This document shows, in pieces, positions 1 to 10,408 of a stretch of 64,000 nt of DNA (positions are counted from its first letter, which is position 1; every line of letters starts with the position of its first letter). Below the pieces are notes generated by a model. It saw only the letters and a program-made list of their open reading frames with translations, made no database searches and had not been told where the DNA came from. The position numbers and the translations under genes were made by a program. The stretch lies in NCBI RefSeq assembly GCF_002127535.1, contig NZ_MUBJ01000004.1, forward strand, positions 182,924 through 246,923, written 5' to 3'. The DNA comes from Xenorhabdus vietnamensis. GTDB lineage: Bacteria > Pseudomonadota > Gammaproteobacteria > Enterobacterales > Enterobacteriaceae.

Positions 1-792
1 CAATGCACCACCTCGTTTTGGGGTTTGGTTATCGGTTTGTTTGTTATGATAATCCCACCAAAGCATTTGTATTTCTTATCATTTAGGTTGTGAGTATAAA
101 ATAAATACATTAATTTTTATTATCAATTGTGCGCATAAGCTAGACAATAAGGGGAAATAATCAGCAAGGATTGTTTAGTTAAAACTGTGTCACAAACTGA
201 CTGTGTATACGTTTATTTTGTTTAGTTAAATTTATTAATTATGATGGCTGGAAGTGGTCTTAATGGCTTTCAGGGGGCTTGAATTTTGTTTGGTTAGCAA
301 AGCCTTGCTAGTTATGTTTACTAGGGGGGAGATATACAGATGTTTTTTTATTTCAATATCATACTGTATTTTATCTTATTTTTGTGATTTGAGTGATATT
401 TGAGTTCAGAGTAGAAATGAGGGGTCTCTTTCTTTTGTTTGAAAATAGCGCGATCATAAACCAAAAATGATCAGACTGATAGCTTTTTAATAACTAGTAT
501 TCACATATAATTAATAAATTTGGCATAACAATGACCTAAATCAAGTTATAGTGGAAGATGAGTACCTACCTACATTATCAAGAAGCAAATTTTATTAAAA
601 CACTATCAATTTAGCTAAGGGGGAGATTTTTTGTCGTTATTTTGAATTTATAAGTTTAATAGATCGTATAAAACAAAAAACAGTTCCTAATATTTTTATT
701 TAGATAATTTAACTTATTAATTGTAGACTATTTTTTATTTTTTATTGCTTGAATAGTTAATGAGCTAGAAGCATAATAAAAAGCATTAGTTT

Positions 793-808
793 TGTGACGA
801 CCATCACA
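793..808 (+). promoter_or_regulatory. CRP-cAMP binding site upstream of flhDC
   Basis: TGTGACGACCATCACA has the exact TGTGA-N6-TCACA form of the CRP consensus. Its centre (800.5) lies about 72 bp before the start site inferred near 872. That matches the position known for the activating CRP site of E. coli flhDC. It implies catabolite control of motility. Confidence 0.8.
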
Positions 809-836
809 TAATATTTAAAATGACATATATTCTCCG

Positions 837-866
837 TTGTATAAGTTGATGATTCAGGAGTAAAGT
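837..866 (+). promoter_or_regulatory. Probable flhDC promoter (-35 TTGTAT, -10 TAAAGT)
   Basis: TTGTAT (837-842) and TAAAGT (861-866) are separated by 18 bp. They sit between the CRP box and the RcsB-like box, where the E. coli flhDC promoter would be by analogy. The hexamers are weak, as expected for an activator-dependent promoter. Placement relies mainly on spacing to the flanking boxes. Confidence 0.5.
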
Positions 867-876
867 TAATTAGTAT

Positions 877-890
877 TAAGATTATTCTTA
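877..890 (+). promoter_or_regulatory. RcsB/RcsAB-type box just downstream of the flhDC start site
   Basis: TAAGATTATTCTTA is a near-perfect palindrome that closely matches the RcsAB consensus (TAAGAATATTCCTA type). Its centre is 83 bp from the CRP box centre, the same arrangement as in E. coli flhDC, where the Rcs box lies at about +4 to +19 and represses motility under envelope stress. Confidence 0.7.
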
Positions 891-1132
891 ATCAATTTTG
901 GCAAGTGCATTACCCAGATGACGCAATAATACTTTCACAACCCATTACCGAAATATTTTAGAAATTGGGCGATCCCAAGAGTAATACAAAGGACAGTTAC
1001 TGCTCTGGCTAAAGATGTATATTTCAGTTATGTCGGAGATTATTGAATCTCATGCTACTGGTAATTTTGTCGTGAGTGATTCTTTGATCACTTAATTTAA
1101 TTTTTTCATGTAATCGGACGGGATATATAGAA

Positions 1133-1483
1133 ATGAGTACGGTTGAATTGCTCAAACATATTTATGACATAAATTTATCGTATTTGCTTTTAGCACAACG
1201 GCTAATTAACCATGAGAAAGCATCTGCGATGTTCCGTTTAGGTATTAGTGAATCGATGGCTGATACGTTGGCCGAGCTGACATTGCCTCAGTTAGTAAAA
1301 TTAGCTGAAACAAACCAACTGATTTGCCATTTTCGTTTTGAAGACCACGAAACCGTGCAGCAGTTAACTAAGGAATCGCGGGTGGATGATCTGCAACAAA
1401 TTCATACAGGTATCTTGCTGTCTACTCATCTTTTTCAGCAGTTATCCGCTCGGGATGACAATTCAATCAAGAAAAGAGCGTAA
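1133..1483 (+). CDS. flhD: Flagellar master regulator subunit FlhD
   Basis: This 116-aa protein matches FlhD in length and sequence along its whole length, beginning [20 protein letters not shown], which forms the helical dimer core. FlhD pairs with FlhC as a D4C2 hexamer that activates class 2 flagellar promoters with sigma-70. The gene is first in the flhDC operon, with flhC starting 2 nt after its stop, so translation is probably coupled. It follows a long leader with CRP and Rcs boxes, so motility should respond to catabolite state and envelope stress. Confidence 0.97.
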   Translation: MSTVELLKHIYDINLSYLLLAQRLINHEKASAMFRLGISESMADTLAELTLPQLVKLAETNQLICHFRFEDHETVQQLTKESRVDDLQQIHTGILLSTHLFQQLSARDDNSIKKRA

Positions 1484-1485
1484 AG

Positions 1486-2067
1486 ATGGTTGAAAAAAGT
1501 ATTGTTCAAGAAGCGAAAGATATTCAGCTGGCAATGGAACTCATCACTTTAGGCGCGCGATTACAGATGCTTGAAAGTGAAACGCAACTAAGTAGAGGCC
1601 GATTGATCCGGTTGTATAAAGAGTTGCGGGGAAGCCCTCCGCCTAAAGGGATGCTACCCTTTTCGACGGATTGGTTTATGACTTGGGAACAGAATATTCA
1701 TTCGTCAATGTTCTACAATGCTTACCGTTTTCTGTTGAAAAGTGGACATTGTGAAGGTGTAGAGGTTGTTGTCAAAGCCTATCGGCTGTACCTTGAGCAA
1801 TGTCCTCCAGGGAATGAAGAGGTGCCTGTTTTGGCATTAACCAGAGCTTGGACATTGGTGCGTTTTGTTGACAGTGGAATGTTACAGCCAACACAATGTC
1901 GCTGCTGTGGTGGAACTTTCATTACACACGCCCACCAGCCGGTAAATAGCTTTGTTTGTAGTCTTTGTCAGCCACCTTCACGGGCAGTAAAAAAACGTAA
2001 ACTTTCCTCTCAACTTGCCGATACTAATTCACAACTGCTGGATGGATTTGCTCAGCAAGCTATGTGA
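1486..2067 (+). CDS. flhC: Flagellar master regulator subunit FlhC
   Basis: This 193-aa protein is the DNA-contacting partner of FlhD. Cys138, Cys141, Cys158 and Cys161 form the expected CxxC...CxxC zinc site, and the N-terminal helical part matches FlhC. The length equals the usual ~192 aa. It starts 2 nt after flhD. The FlhD4C2 complex would act on targets such as the divergent flgA/flgB region at about 28.1 kb in this same window. The C-terminal tail after the zinc site is basic and probably flexible. Confidence 0.97.
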   Translation: MVEKSIVQEAKDIQLAMELITLGARLQMLESETQLSRGRLIRLYKELRGSPPPKGMLPFSTDWFMTWEQNIHSSMFYNAYRFLLKSGHCEGVEVVVKAYRLYLEQCPPGNEEVPVLALTRAWTLVRFVDSGMLQPTQCRCCGGTFITHAHQPVNSFVCSLCQPPSRAVKKRKLSSQLADTNSQLLDGFAQQAM

Positions 2068-2090
2068 ATTTAAATGGGAAAGTAAAATGT

Positions 2091-2123
2091 AGGTTACAGG
2101 TTTGAGCATAAACTCTGTAACCT
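2091..2123 (+). terminator. Hairpin between flhC and motA
   Basis: AGGTTACAG (2091-2099) pairs with CTGTAACCT (2115-2123) around a 15-nt loop. There is no U tract after it, so it may attenuate or stabilise rather than end the flhDC transcript fully. I found no convincing sigma-28 promoter for motA in the following 80 bp. Confidence 0.45.
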
Positions 2124-2201
2124 GTTATCACACCCTTCTTCGTTTATCAATTCGCCCTGTTCAAATCCCATCTGCTCACCAACTTAGCTAAAGGATATCG
2201 C

Positions 2202-3083
2202 GTGTTAGTACTTTTAGGATATATCGTGGTTTTTGGTGCGGTAATTGGTGGCTACCTACTTGTCGGTGGTCACATGGGCGCACTTTATCAGCCAGCAGAA
2301 TTTTTAATTATTGCAGGTGCGGGAATTGGCGCTTTTATCGTGGGCAATAATGGTAAGGCGATAAAGGCAACACTGCGTGTTTTGCCAAAAGTATTGCGCA
2401 GATCAAAATACAATAAAGCGATGTATATGGATCTCATGGCGTTGCAGTTTCGTTTGTTGTCCAAATCTCGCCAAAATGGATTACTGGCTTTGGAGCGGGA
2501 TATTGAAAATCCACAGCAAAGCGACATTTTTACGCAGTATCCCCGTTTGTTGAAAGATCAGCATTTAATGGATTTCATCACTGATTATATGCGCCTGATC
2601 ATCAGCGGTAATATGAATCCCCATGAAATTGAAGCCTTGATGGATGAAGAAATTGAGACTTACGAACAGGAAAGTGAAGTGCCGGCGACCAGCTTGGCAA
2701 TGGTTGGCGATTCACTGCCTGCATTCGGGATTGTTGCTGCCGTAATGGGAGTCGTTCATGCGCTGGGATCGGCGGATCGTCCGGCAGGAGAACTGGGCGC
2801 GTTGATTGCACATGCGATGGTGGGAACATTTCTGGGGATTTTATTGGCTTATGGTTTTGTTTCCCCTTTGGCGACGCTGCTTCGTCAACGCAGCAGTGAA
2901 CAGGTCAAAATGATGCAATGCATCAAGGTGACACTACTTTCCAGTTTGCATGGTTATGCACCACAAATTGCGGTTGAATTCGGTCGTAAAACATTATTCC
3001 TCACAGATCGTCCTTCATTTACAGAACTTGAAGAACATGTTCGTCGGGTTAAGTCCCCTGTACAACAAGAAGTTGAAGAATAA
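2202..3083 (+). CDS. motA: Flagellar stator protein MotA
   Basis: This 293-aa inner-membrane protein forms the proton-driven stator with MotB. It shows the MotA pattern: two N-terminal membrane segments, a large cytoplasmic loop of about 60-165 with charged residues that contact FliG, and two C-terminal segments. The conserved prolines are visible in [14 protein letters not shown] and near the last membrane segment. Translation starts at GTG (2202), preceded by AAAGGA at suitable spacing. Length matches E. coli MotA (295). motB follows 2 nt after the stop, so the pair is cotranslated. Confidence 0.96.
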   Translation: MLVLLGYIVVFGAVIGGYLLVGGHMGALYQPAEFLIIAGAGIGAFIVGNNGKAIKATLRVLPKVLRRSKYNKAMYMDLMALQFRLLSKSRQNGLLALERDIENPQQSDIFTQYPRLLKDQHLMDFITDYMRLIISGNMNPHEIEALMDEEIETYEQESEVPATSLAMVGDSLPAFGIVAAVMGVVHALGSADRPAGELGALIAHAMVGTFLGILLAYGFVSPLATLLRQRSSEQVKMMQCIKVTLLSSLHGYAPQIAVEFGRKTLFLTDRPSFTELEEHVRRVKSPVQQEVEE

Positions 3084-3085
3084 TT

Positions 3086-4099
3086 ATGAGAGCGAATAAT
3101 GTTTCCGTTGTCAGAATAAAAAAACGTAGAAAACATGATTCAGGCCATGTTGGCGGATCATGGAAGATTGCTTACGCTGATTTTATGACTGCAATGATGG
3201 CATTCTTTCTGGTCATGTGGCTGATATCGATTGCCAGTCCACAGGAATTGACCAGCATTGCAGAATATTTCCGTACCCCTTTACAGGTAGCGATCAACAA
3301 AGGACAGCAAAGTAGTGATAGTACCAACCCGATCCCAGGGGGAGGGGATGATGTTTTCCAACAGAACGGGGAGGTTTTTCGCCAATCCAACGATGTTGAA
3401 ACCAAAGAAGAAAATCGTCGCTTGAATCGGTTACACCAGCAACTTGACCAGTTGATAATTACCGATCCTCGCCTTAAAGAACTGCGCCCTCATCTATTGA
3501 TTGACATGATGGATGAAGGTTTACGTATTCAGATTATCGATCGAGAAAATCGCCCAATGTTCATGATTGGTAGTTCAAAGGTCGAAAGTTACATGAGCGA
3601 TATCTTGCGGGCAATTGCGCCGATCCTGAACGGTATTCCAAACAAAATTAGCCTTTCTGGTCATACTGATAGCTTACCGTATGCTAATGGTCAGCGGGGT
3701 TACAGTAACTGGGAGCTTTCTTCTGATCGAGCCAATGCATCAAGACGTGAATTGCTGATAGGTGGTCTGGATGAAGTCAAAGTCCTGAGGGTTGTGGGTA
3801 TGGCATCCACTGTCAGTATGCAGAAAGGTATTGATCCTAATGCGCCGATTAACCGTCGTATCAGCATCATTGTACTGAATAAAGATGCAGAAAAAAGGAT
3901 TGAGCAGGAAAACAGTGGCGGTAACGCCATGACCGCTAACAATAGTATGGATATGCAAGAAGTCATCAGAATGGATTCGAATGAGGGCACGACTGCTCAG
4001 CAACCCACCGAACAATCCCATGTGATCATAAAACATGAAATCATAAAATTGGAACAGCTATCGGCTGAACCGTTGAGTGATACTAAGATGACAGAGTAA
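3086..4099 (+). CDS. motB: Flagellar stator protein MotB
   Basis: This 337-aa stator partner of MotA anchors the complex to peptidoglycan. A basic N-terminus is followed by one membrane helix carrying the essential proton-binding Asp32 in [13 protein letters not shown]. The C-terminal half is an OmpA-like peptidoglycan-binding domain with the SGHTDSLPY motif near residue 190. The last ~60 residues are a polar, Gln/Ser-rich tail. It is followed 6 nt later by cheA, so mot and che genes form one operon. Confidence 0.96.
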   Translation: MRANNVSVVRIKKRRKHDSGHVGGSWKIAYADFMTAMMAFFLVMWLISIASPQELTSIAEYFRTPLQVAINKGQQSSDSTNPIPGGGDDVFQQNGEVFRQSNDVETKEENRRLNRLHQQLDQLIITDPRLKELRPHLLIDMMDEGLRIQIIDRENRPMFMIGSSKVESYMSDILRAIAPILNGIPNKISLSGHTDSLPYANGQRGYSNWELSSDRANASRRELLIGGLDEVKVLRVVGMASTVSMQKGIDPNAPINRRISIIVLNKDAEKRIEQENSGGNAMTANNSMDMQEVIRMDSNEGTTAQQPTEQSHVIIKHEIIKLEQLSAEPLSDTKMTE

Positions 4100-4105
4100 G
4101 TAACG

Positions 4106-6334
4106 ATGGATATTACCGCGTTTTATCAGACTTTCTTTGATGAAGCAGATGAATTATTGGCTGATATGGAGCAGCATTTATTGTTGCTCAATGCCGATGA
4201 ACCTGATCGTGAACAGCTGAATGCAATATTTCGCAGCGCCCACTCCATTAAGGGGGGCGCTGCAACTTTTGGTTTTACCAAACTGCAACAGACTACGCAT
4301 GTTTTGGAAAATCTGCTCGATAGTGCCAGACGTGACGAAATACGTTTGACCATTGACATTATCAACCTGTTTTTAGAAGCGAAAGATATTATGCAGCAAC
4401 AATTGGATGCCTATAAAAGTTCTCAGGAGCCGGATGAAGATACATTCAATTATATCTGCGAGACACTGCGTCAGCTTGCATTAGAACTACAGCAAGAGCA
4501 GCAGGAAGAAGCATTTTTTGCAGCAACATCTACAGCTCAGGCTGAACTTGTTACGGAGGACGTCGTAAACAAAGTCGAGGAAAAACAATCGGTAACATCA
4601 GATCAGCCCGAAAAAAAACAATCCGGAGAAAACCAGCCAGAAGAAAAACATGCTTCGGCAGACAAATCCAATCATGGGCAGATCCGTGTTCATTTATCTG
4701 GACTGAAAGAGCGTGAAGTCAGTTTAATGAAGGATGAGTTGGGGCATCTGGGTGAGATTTATGATGTAGAACAGACTACAAACAGCCTTGAAGCATCATT
4801 GATCACGTCTGCCACAGAAGATGATATCACGGCTGTATTGTGTTTTGTTATTGAGCCTGAGCAGATAACTTTTTTACCAACAGATGAATCTCAGCCGGAA
4901 AACACGGATACTGAAACAGAACAAGATGCTGTTGTAAAAGCTGTGGCAATAAATAATGCAGCAGAAAATAATACAGCAGACAGTGACGCAGAAAAAAATA
5001 CGGTGGCAGAGGCTACCACAGCAGCAAATATAAACAATCCACAGCCGATTAATACCCCTAAAAAAACAGATCTACATGAAGTCGGACGTCCAGCACCACG
5101 TCCGGCAGCGGGATCGCCGCGTCAACGTGCGGAATCGTCCAGTATCCGAGTTGCTGTTGAAAAGGTTGATCAGCTTATCAATTTAGTGGGCGAATTGGTC
5201 ATTACTCAATCTATGCTTGCACAGCACTGTAACGGTCTGGAACCGACAAAACACAGCGAATTACTGAGTTGTATGGCTCAATTGCAGCGCAATTCCCGCG
5301 ATTTGCAAGAGTCTGTCATGTCAATACGTATGATGCCGATGGAATACGTTTTTAGCCGTTATCCGCGCTTGGTACGGGATTTGGCTGGGAAACTCAATAA
5401 GAAAGTGGAATTGACATTGATTGGTAGTTCGACCGAACTGGATAAAAGTTTAATTGAACGAATTATCGATCCTCTGACGCATTTGGTACGCAACAGTCTT
5501 GATCACGGTATCGAAAACCCGGAAAAACGTCTTGCTGCTGGAAAATCAGAAACTGGTAATTTGACTCTGGCCGCTGAACATCAGGGTGGAAATATCTGTA
5601 TTGAAGTTATTGATGATGGGGCTGGTCTAAACCGTGAGAAGATCTTGGCAAAAGCACAATCTCAAGGCCTGAGTGTCAGTGAAAACATGAGCAACGAAGA
5701 AGTGGCTATGCTGATTTTTGCTCCCGGTTTCTCTACTGCAGAAGTGGTAACAGATGTTTCCGGCCGCGGTGTCGGCATGGATGTGGTCAAGCGCAATATT
5801 CAAGATATGGGCGGACAAATTCAGATTAATTTCCAAGAAGGGAAGGGAACTGTTATTCGCATTTTGCTGCCACTGACATTAGCGATACTGGATGGTATGT
5901 CGGTCAAAGTTAATGGTGAAGTTTTCATCCTGCCATTGAGCGCAGTGGTCAGTTCATTGCAGCCACAGGATGAAGATATTTATCCGTTGGCGGGTGATGA
6001 AAAACTATTGCAGGTACGTGGTGAATATTTGCCGCTGCTTGAACTATATCGCATATTCGATATCCCGAATGGAATGGTTGACCCAACGAAAGGTATTGCT
6101 GTCATTGTGCAGAGTGCCGGGCGTCGCTATGCATTGCTGGTGGATGAACTGGTGGGACAACATCAAGTTGTTGTTAAAAATATTGAGAGCAATTACCGCA
6201 AAGTACCGGGCATTTCGGCGGCCACCATTATGGGGGATGGTAGTGTTGCGCTCATTATTGATATTCCTGCTTTGCAGAAACTTAACCATGAACAATTGGC
6301 TGAGCGTAAAGCGGATTTGGTGAATAACAAATAA
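4106..6334 (+). CDS. cheA: Chemotaxis histidine kinase CheA
   Basis: This 742-aa kinase receives receptor signals and phosphorylates CheY and CheB. P1 carries the phosphorylated His46 in RSAHSIKGGAATFG. The P2 response-regulator-binding domain lies at about 190-250, P3 dimerisation at about 345-410, and the P4 ATPase has the N box LVRNSLDHG and G box DDGAGL. P5, the CheW-like domain, is C-terminal. It is about 90 aa longer than E. coli CheA (654). The extra length is in two low-complexity linkers rich in Gln, Glu, Asn, Ala and Thr that flank P2 (about 150-190 and 255-335). cheW follows 30 nt later. Confidence 0.97.
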   Translation: MDITAFYQTFFDEADELLADMEQHLLLLNADEPDREQLNAIFRSAHSIKGGAATFGFTKLQQTTHVLENLLDSARRDEIRLTIDIINLFLEAKDIMQQQLDAYKSSQEPDEDTFNYICETLRQLALELQQEQQEEAFFAATSTAQAELVTEDVVNKVEEKQSVTSDQPEKKQSGENQPEEKHASADKSNHGQIRVHLSGLKEREVSLMKDELGHLGEIYDVEQTTNSLEASLITSATEDDITAVLCFVIEPEQITFLPTDESQPENTDTETEQDAVVKAVAINNAAENNTADSDAEKNTVAEATTAANINNPQPINTPKKTDLHEVGRPAPRPAAGSPRQRAESSSIRVAVEKVDQLINLVGELVITQSMLAQHCNGLEPTKHSELLSCMAQLQRNSRDLQESVMSIRMMPMEYVFSRYPRLVRDLAGKLNKKVELTLIGSSTELDKSLIERIIDPLTHLVRNSLDHGIENPEKRLAAGKSETGNLTLAAEHQGGNICIEVIDDGAGLNREKILAKAQSQGLSVSENMSNEEVAMLIFAPGFSTAEVVTDVSGRGVGMDVVKRNIQDMGGQIQINFQEGKGTVIRILLPLTLAILDGMSVKVNGEVFILPLSAVVSSLQPQDEDIYPLAGDEKLLQVRGEYLPLLELYRIFDIPNGMVDPTKGIAVIVQSAGRRYALLVDELVGQHQVVVKNIESNYRKVPGISAATIMGDGSVALIIDIPALQKLNHEQLAERKADLVNNK

Positions 6335-6364
6335 GATTATCCAATCACACTAAAAGGTAACATC

Positions 6365-6862
6365 ATGTCAGCCATAGAAGAATTCAATAAATTATCGGGC
6401 GAAACAACCGGAAAGGAATATCTGGTTTTCACCTTGGGTGACGAAGAGTATGGAATTGAAATATTGAAAGTGCAGGAAATTCGCGGTTATGATCAAGTTA
6501 CCCGCATTGCGAATACGCCTGCTTTTATAAAAGGGATCACCAACCTGCGCGGAGTGATTGTTCCCATCATCGATTTGCGGATCAAATTCTCGCAGGAAAA
6601 TGTCACCTATAACGATAATACCGTAGTGATTGTCCTGAATTTGCTTAACCGTGTTGTTGGGATTGTGGTTGATGGTGTGTCTGATGTGTTGTCTCTGAAG
6701 GACGATCAGATTTGTCCTGCGCCAGAATTCGCAGTCACTTTATCAACAGAATATCTAACAGGGCTTGGTTCTCTTGATGAACGGATGCTGATTCTGGTTG
6801 ATATCGAAAAACTTCTCAACAGTGAAGAAATGGCGTTAGTTGATTCAGTTGCCAAAGGTTGA
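6365..6862 (+). CDS. cheW: Chemotaxis coupling protein CheW
   Basis: This 165-aa cytoplasmic adaptor links chemoreceptors to CheA. It is a single CheW domain of two beta subdomains, with the typical [12 protein letters not shown] and [13 protein letters not shown] segments. Length matches E. coli CheW (167). A strong hairpin terminator 7 nt after the stop separates it from the first chemoreceptor gene, which has its own sigma-28 promoter. Confidence 0.97.
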   Translation: MSAIEEFNKLSGETTGKEYLVFTLGDEEYGIEILKVQEIRGYDQVTRIANTPAFIKGITNLRGVIVPIIDLRIKFSQENVTYNDNTVVIVLNLLNRVVGIVVDGVSDVLSLKDDQICPAPEFAVTLSTEYLTGLGSLDERMLILVDIEKLLNSEEMALVDSVAKG

Positions 6863-6869
6863 TGTTTTG

Positions 6870-6905
6870 GGCTGCTGCAATACAAAACAGCAGCCTTTTT
6901 GTTTT
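6870..6905 (+). terminator. Rho-independent terminator after cheW
   Basis: GGCTGCTG (6870-6877) pairs perfectly with CAGCAGCC (6888-6895) around a 10-nt loop, followed by TTTTTGTTTT. It ends the flhDC/mot/cheAW transcript. Confidence 0.9.
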
Positions 6906-6949
6906 AGATCAAAAAAATGCTGTAAAAAATCAATTTTTAGAATTACGCG

Positions 6950-6976
6950 TAAAGTTCCCTTTAAGCGTGCCGATAA
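6950..6976 (+). promoter_or_regulatory. Sigma-28 (FliA) promoter for the first chemoreceptor gene
   Basis: TAAAGTTC (6950-6957), an 11-bp spacer and GCCGATAA (6969-6976) match the class 3 consensus TAAAGTTT-N11-GCCGATAA in 15 of 16 positions. It starts 13 bp before the end of the cheW-receptor gap's final third and would drive the receptor gene at 7011 and probably the genes after it. Confidence 0.93.
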
Positions 6977-7010
6977 CACTGGCATAGCAATTTATTAAAA
7001 AAGGGAAGTC

Positions 7011-8714
7011 ATGTTTAACCGAATGAAGATAGTGACGGGACTCATCTCAGTCATCATATTGTTTGGTGCTTTGCAATTTATCTCCGGGGGATTGTTCTTC
7101 AAAGGGTTGAAGAATGATATAGAAGCCTTTAATTTAATAGATAAAATGAGAAAGCAGCAAATCTATCTGGATGAAAGCTGGGTTAACCTGTTGCAAGCCC
7201 GCAATAACCTGAACCGTGTTAGCGTTATTTATATAATGAAAGGGCGCGGTGTTGAAGGTAGTTATAACATTGAAGACGCTCAGGCAGAAGCCAAAACTAA
7301 TATTGCCCGCGCTGAACGACTTTTCGAGCAATATGATCAGACTGAAAAACTGTCTTTTTATGATCAAGAGCGTCTCCAACGTTTGAAACAGACCCATCAT
7401 GATTATCTAAATGCACTGAAAGAATTAGATAACATGCTGGAACATGAAAAGTTTGAAGAGTTTTTTCTACATAAAACAACTGATTATCAGAACGCTTTTA
7501 ATAAGGAACTTAGTTTTTATCTGTCCCAGAGCGCAAAACTTTATGATCAGGTGTCACATGAAGCTGATGAGGCTTACAGTAATATCATCGTTTCGTCGAT
7601 CTTTGTGATGATTCTGCTGGTTGTGGTCATGATAATAAGCTGGATTGGCTTACGTAAAGCATTGCTCGATCCATTGAATCAACTGCTAGATAACATTAAG
7701 GCCTTCTCAAAAGGGGACTTGACCCAGACGATTACCGTATCTGGTAATAATGAAATGGGCATGTTAGCTGTTGGTCTGATGCACATGCAGATGGAGCTGA
7801 TCAATACGGTCAGAAGTGTTCATCAAAGCACCGAAACCATCTATACCGGCACTAGTGAAATTGCTGCGGGTAACAATGATCTTTCTTCTCGTACTGAACA
7901 GCAAGTGGCTTCATTGGAAGAAACTGCTGCTAGCATGGAACAGTTGACTGCAACCGTAAAACAAAATGCTGACAATGCTCGTCAAGCCAGCAACTTGGCT
8001 GATAACGCCTCTGAGATCGCCCGTCAGGGAGGTAAAGTGGTGGCCAATGTTGTTCAGACCATGCATGAAATTGCAGACAGTTCTCGCAAAATCTCCGATA
8101 TCACAGGCGTGATTGATGCGATTGCTTTCCAAACTAACATTCTTGCTCTTAATGCTGCTGTAGAAGCTGCCCGTGCTGGTGAGCATGGACGTGGTTTTGC
8201 TGTGGTAGCTGGTGAAGTGCGCAATCTGGCTCAGCGCAGTGCAGAAGCGGCCAAAGAAATTAAGTCACTGATTGAAGACTCTGTAAACCGTACTGATACT
8301 GGCTCTGAGCTGGTCGGCAGTGCTGGTGAAACCATGAATAAAATTGTCGATTCTGTGACCCGCGTGACTGACATCATGGGAGAAATTGCATCGGCTTCTG
8401 ATGAGCAAAGTAGAGGAATTACCCAAGTTGGTGTAGCTATTTCTGAAATGGATAGAGTTACCCAACAAAACGCGTCACTGGTTGAACAGTCTGCCGCTGC
8501 CGCTGCGGCATTGGAAGAACAGGCCAAAATATTGACCAAAGCTGTCGCGTTGTTTCAGTTACCGGAGCAGGCAGAAAGGATGAAGCCTGAAAATAGAAAA
8601 CATGAAGTTTTATTGACGAGTAAATCGTCAACTCCTCCAGCTAATAAAACGAATACTCCCGTACTGAAAAAAAACAGTAGTGTGGAAGACCCATCTAACT
8701 GGGAAACATTCTAA
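7011..8714 (+). CDS. Methyl-accepting chemotaxis protein with CheR-tethering pentapeptide
   Basis: This 567-aa inner-membrane chemoreceptor of the Tsr/Tar type has TM1 at about 7-29, a periplasmic four-helix ligand domain (30-190) and TM2 at about 191-214. HAMP and methylation helices follow, and the hairpin tip shows [16 protein letters not shown] and [16 protein letters not shown]. It ends in NWETF, the docking peptide for CheR and CheB, so it belongs to the high-abundance receptor class. The ligand is not evident. It stands where tar/tap stand in E. coli, between cheW and cheR. It has its own sigma-28 promoter. Confidence 0.93.
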   Translation: MFNRMKIVTGLISVIILFGALQFISGGLFFKGLKNDIEAFNLIDKMRKQQIYLDESWVNLLQARNNLNRVSVIYIMKGRGVEGSYNIEDAQAEAKTNIARAERLFEQYDQTEKLSFYDQERLQRLKQTHHDYLNALKELDNMLEHEKFEEFFLHKTTDYQNAFNKELSFYLSQSAKLYDQVSHEADEAYSNIIVSSIFVMILLVVVMIISWIGLRKALLDPLNQLLDNIKAFSKGDLTQTITVSGNNEMGMLAVGLMHMQMELINTVRSVHQSTETIYTGTSEIAAGNNDLSSRTEQQVASLEETAASMEQLTATVKQNADNARQASNLADNASEIARQGGKVVANVVQTMHEIADSSRKISDITGVIDAIAFQTNILALNAAVEAARAGEHGRGFAVVAGEVRNLAQRSAEAAKEIKSLIEDSVNRTDTGSELVGSAGETMNKIVDSVTRVTDIMGEIASASDEQSRGITQVGVAISEMDRVTQQNASLVEQSAAAAAALEEQAKILTKAVALFQLPEQAERMKPENRKHEVLLTSKSSTPPANKTNTPVLKKNSSVEDPSNWETF

Positions 8715-8734
8715 AAAAATAATAGCGATAACCA

Positions 8735-8753
8735 CGGCTGCATAATGCAGCCG
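8735..8753 (+). terminator. Perfect palindrome between the two receptor genes
   Basis: CGGCTGCAT and ATGCAGCCG flank one central base (19 nt). A short TTAAA follows rather than a U tract, so it may be a weak terminator or an mRNA-stabilising hairpin that gives the two receptors different levels. Confidence 0.4.
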
Positions 8754-8770
8754 TTAAACGAGGTGATTAC

Positions 8771-10402
8771 ATGTTAGGCAAGCTTCGCATATCAACCAGT
8801 TTGTATCTGTTACTGATGATGTTTTGTGTTATGCAAATTATTTCGAGTGGTTTATCTCTGGGAATAATTCATACGGACCAGTCATATATTGAAAAAATTG
8901 ATCTGGGAACTCAACGGAGAGATACTCTTGGCTTGAGTTGGGCGGCATTGTTACAAACGCGTAATACTCTGAACAAAATCGCAATTGCTCAGAAAGTGGG
9001 GCAACCACAAACTCAAATAGATGCAATGGAAGCGTTACTCAAAAGTTCACTGAATGAGGCAGACAGAAACTTTGCCAAATTCAGCTCATTACCTCAGATG
9101 GAAAAAACTGACAACAGTGCAGTTTTATTGTCTGCGGTTGAACATTCTTACCAAGAATATATCAACGCATTGAAAGAACTACAAACTTACCTCTATGAAG
9201 GTGATTTTCAGGCTTTTCTTGCTCAACCTACAGAAGAATATCAGCGCAAGATGGAAATTGCATATAACAACTATATGCAGTACCTCGGTGCGAACATTAG
9301 AGAAGCAGTTTCTGATGGTGCGTTTTACTATAAAGTATCCATTGCCATGTTCTTTGGCGCTGTCTTGATGGTATTTGTTGTTTCAGCAGCGGCTCATTGG
9401 TGGCTGAGACGTAATCTGCTTAGACCGTTTTCGAATATGAGAGCTTGCTTTCAGGATGTAGCCGAAGGCCGCTTGGATAAAGAAATTGCCGTAACCACCA
9501 GTGATGAAATTGGTGATATCTTCCGAAAACTGCGTGATATGCAGACCTCATTAATCAAATCCATTGCTTCTGTACGTGAGAATACCAATCAAATGTATTC
9601 TGGCATTCAGGAAATCACACAGGGCAATACGGACTTATCTTCACGTACAGAACAACAGGCGGCATCGTTGGAAGAAACGGCTGCCAGTATGGAAGAACTG
9701 ACCGTTACTGTTAAACAGAATGCAGAAAATGCGCGTCAAGCCAGTGAACTGGCGGTATCTGCTTCCCTGACCGCTTCAAAAGGTGGTGAACTGACCACAA
9801 GTGTTGTAGCAACTATGGATGAAATCACCAATAGTTCGAAGAAAATCAGCGCCATTATCAGTGTTATTGATGGCATCGCCTTCCAGACCAATATTCTGGC
9901 ATTGAATGCAGCCGTTGAAGCGGCACGTGCTGGTGAACAGGGGCGAGGTTTTTCTGTGGTAGCTGGCGAAGTACGTGACTTGGCACAACGTAGTGCTGAA
10001 GCAGCAAAAGAAATCAAAACATTAATTGATGAATCTGTCCACCGTGTTAACCAAGGTTCAGAACTGGTTAACAATGCGGGGCAGACTATGGATGAATTAG
10101 TTCGATCAGTGAATCAAGTAACTGATCTCATGGCCGAAATTGCTGCTGCTTCTGATGAGCAAAGTCGTGGCATTCATCAAGTTGCTCAAGCCGTCAGTCA
10201 AATGGATCAAGTCACACAGCAAAATGCTGCATTGGTGGAACAATCTGCGGCTGCGGCTTCTGCCCTTGAAGACAAGGCAGATATATTGGTGAGAACCGTC
10301 GCCCAATTTGAGTTGCCTAGAAGCTTGGAAAATGAGCACGATTATCAAACGTCTTCTGCATCAAACATGACTGATGAGTATGTTGTAAGCCAAGTACGCT
10401 GA
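8771..10402 (+). CDS. Methyl-accepting chemotaxis protein lacking the NWETF tail
   Basis: This 543-aa chemoreceptor has TM1 at about 11-32, a periplasmic helical sensor domain, TM2 at about 192-212, HAMP, methylation helices and the conserved signalling tip. The cytoplasmic half is very similar to that of the preceding receptor, while the periplasmic halves differ, which suggests duplication followed by ligand-domain divergence. Its C-terminus is EYVVSQVR, with no NWETF-type pentapeptide. It should therefore depend on neighbouring receptors for methylation, as Tap and Trg do. No sigma-28 promoter is visible in front of it; cheR follows after 6 nt. Confidence 0.92.
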   Translation: MLGKLRISTSLYLLLMMFCVMQIISSGLSLGIIHTDQSYIEKIDLGTQRRDTLGLSWAALLQTRNTLNKIAIAQKVGQPQTQIDAMEALLKSSLNEADRNFAKFSSLPQMEKTDNSAVLLSAVEHSYQEYINALKELQTYLYEGDFQAFLAQPTEEYQRKMEIAYNNYMQYLGANIREAVSDGAFYYKVSIAMFFGAVLMVFVVSAAAHWWLRRNLLRPFSNMRACFQDVAEGRLDKEIAVTTSDEIGDIFRKLRDMQTSLIKSIASVRENTNQMYSGIQEITQGNTDLSSRTEQQAASLEETAASMEELTVTVKQNAENARQASELAVSASLTASKGGELTTSVVATMDEITNSSKKISAIISVIDGIAFQTNILALNAAVEAARAGEQGRGFSVVAGEVRDLAQRSAEAAKEIKTLIDESVHRVNQGSELVNNAGQTMDELVRSVNQVTDLMAEIAAASDEQSRGIHQVAQAVSQMDQVTQQNAALVEQSAAAASALEDKADILVRTVAQFELPRSLENEHDYQTSSASNMTDEYVVSQVR

Positions 10403-10408
10403 GGTCAG

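Larger units (their letters stand above)
1..1132 (+). promoter_or_regulatory. Long AT-rich flhDC upstream region without genes
   Basis: No reading frame that looks like a gene occurs before flhD. Bases 1-780 are AT-rich and hold nothing I can identify. The 3' part holds a CRP box (793-808), a promoter-like pair (837-866) and an RcsB-like box (877-890), listed separately. If transcription starts near 872, the flhD leader is about 260 nt. Long, heavily regulated leaders are known for enterobacterial flhDC. Confidence 0.7.
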
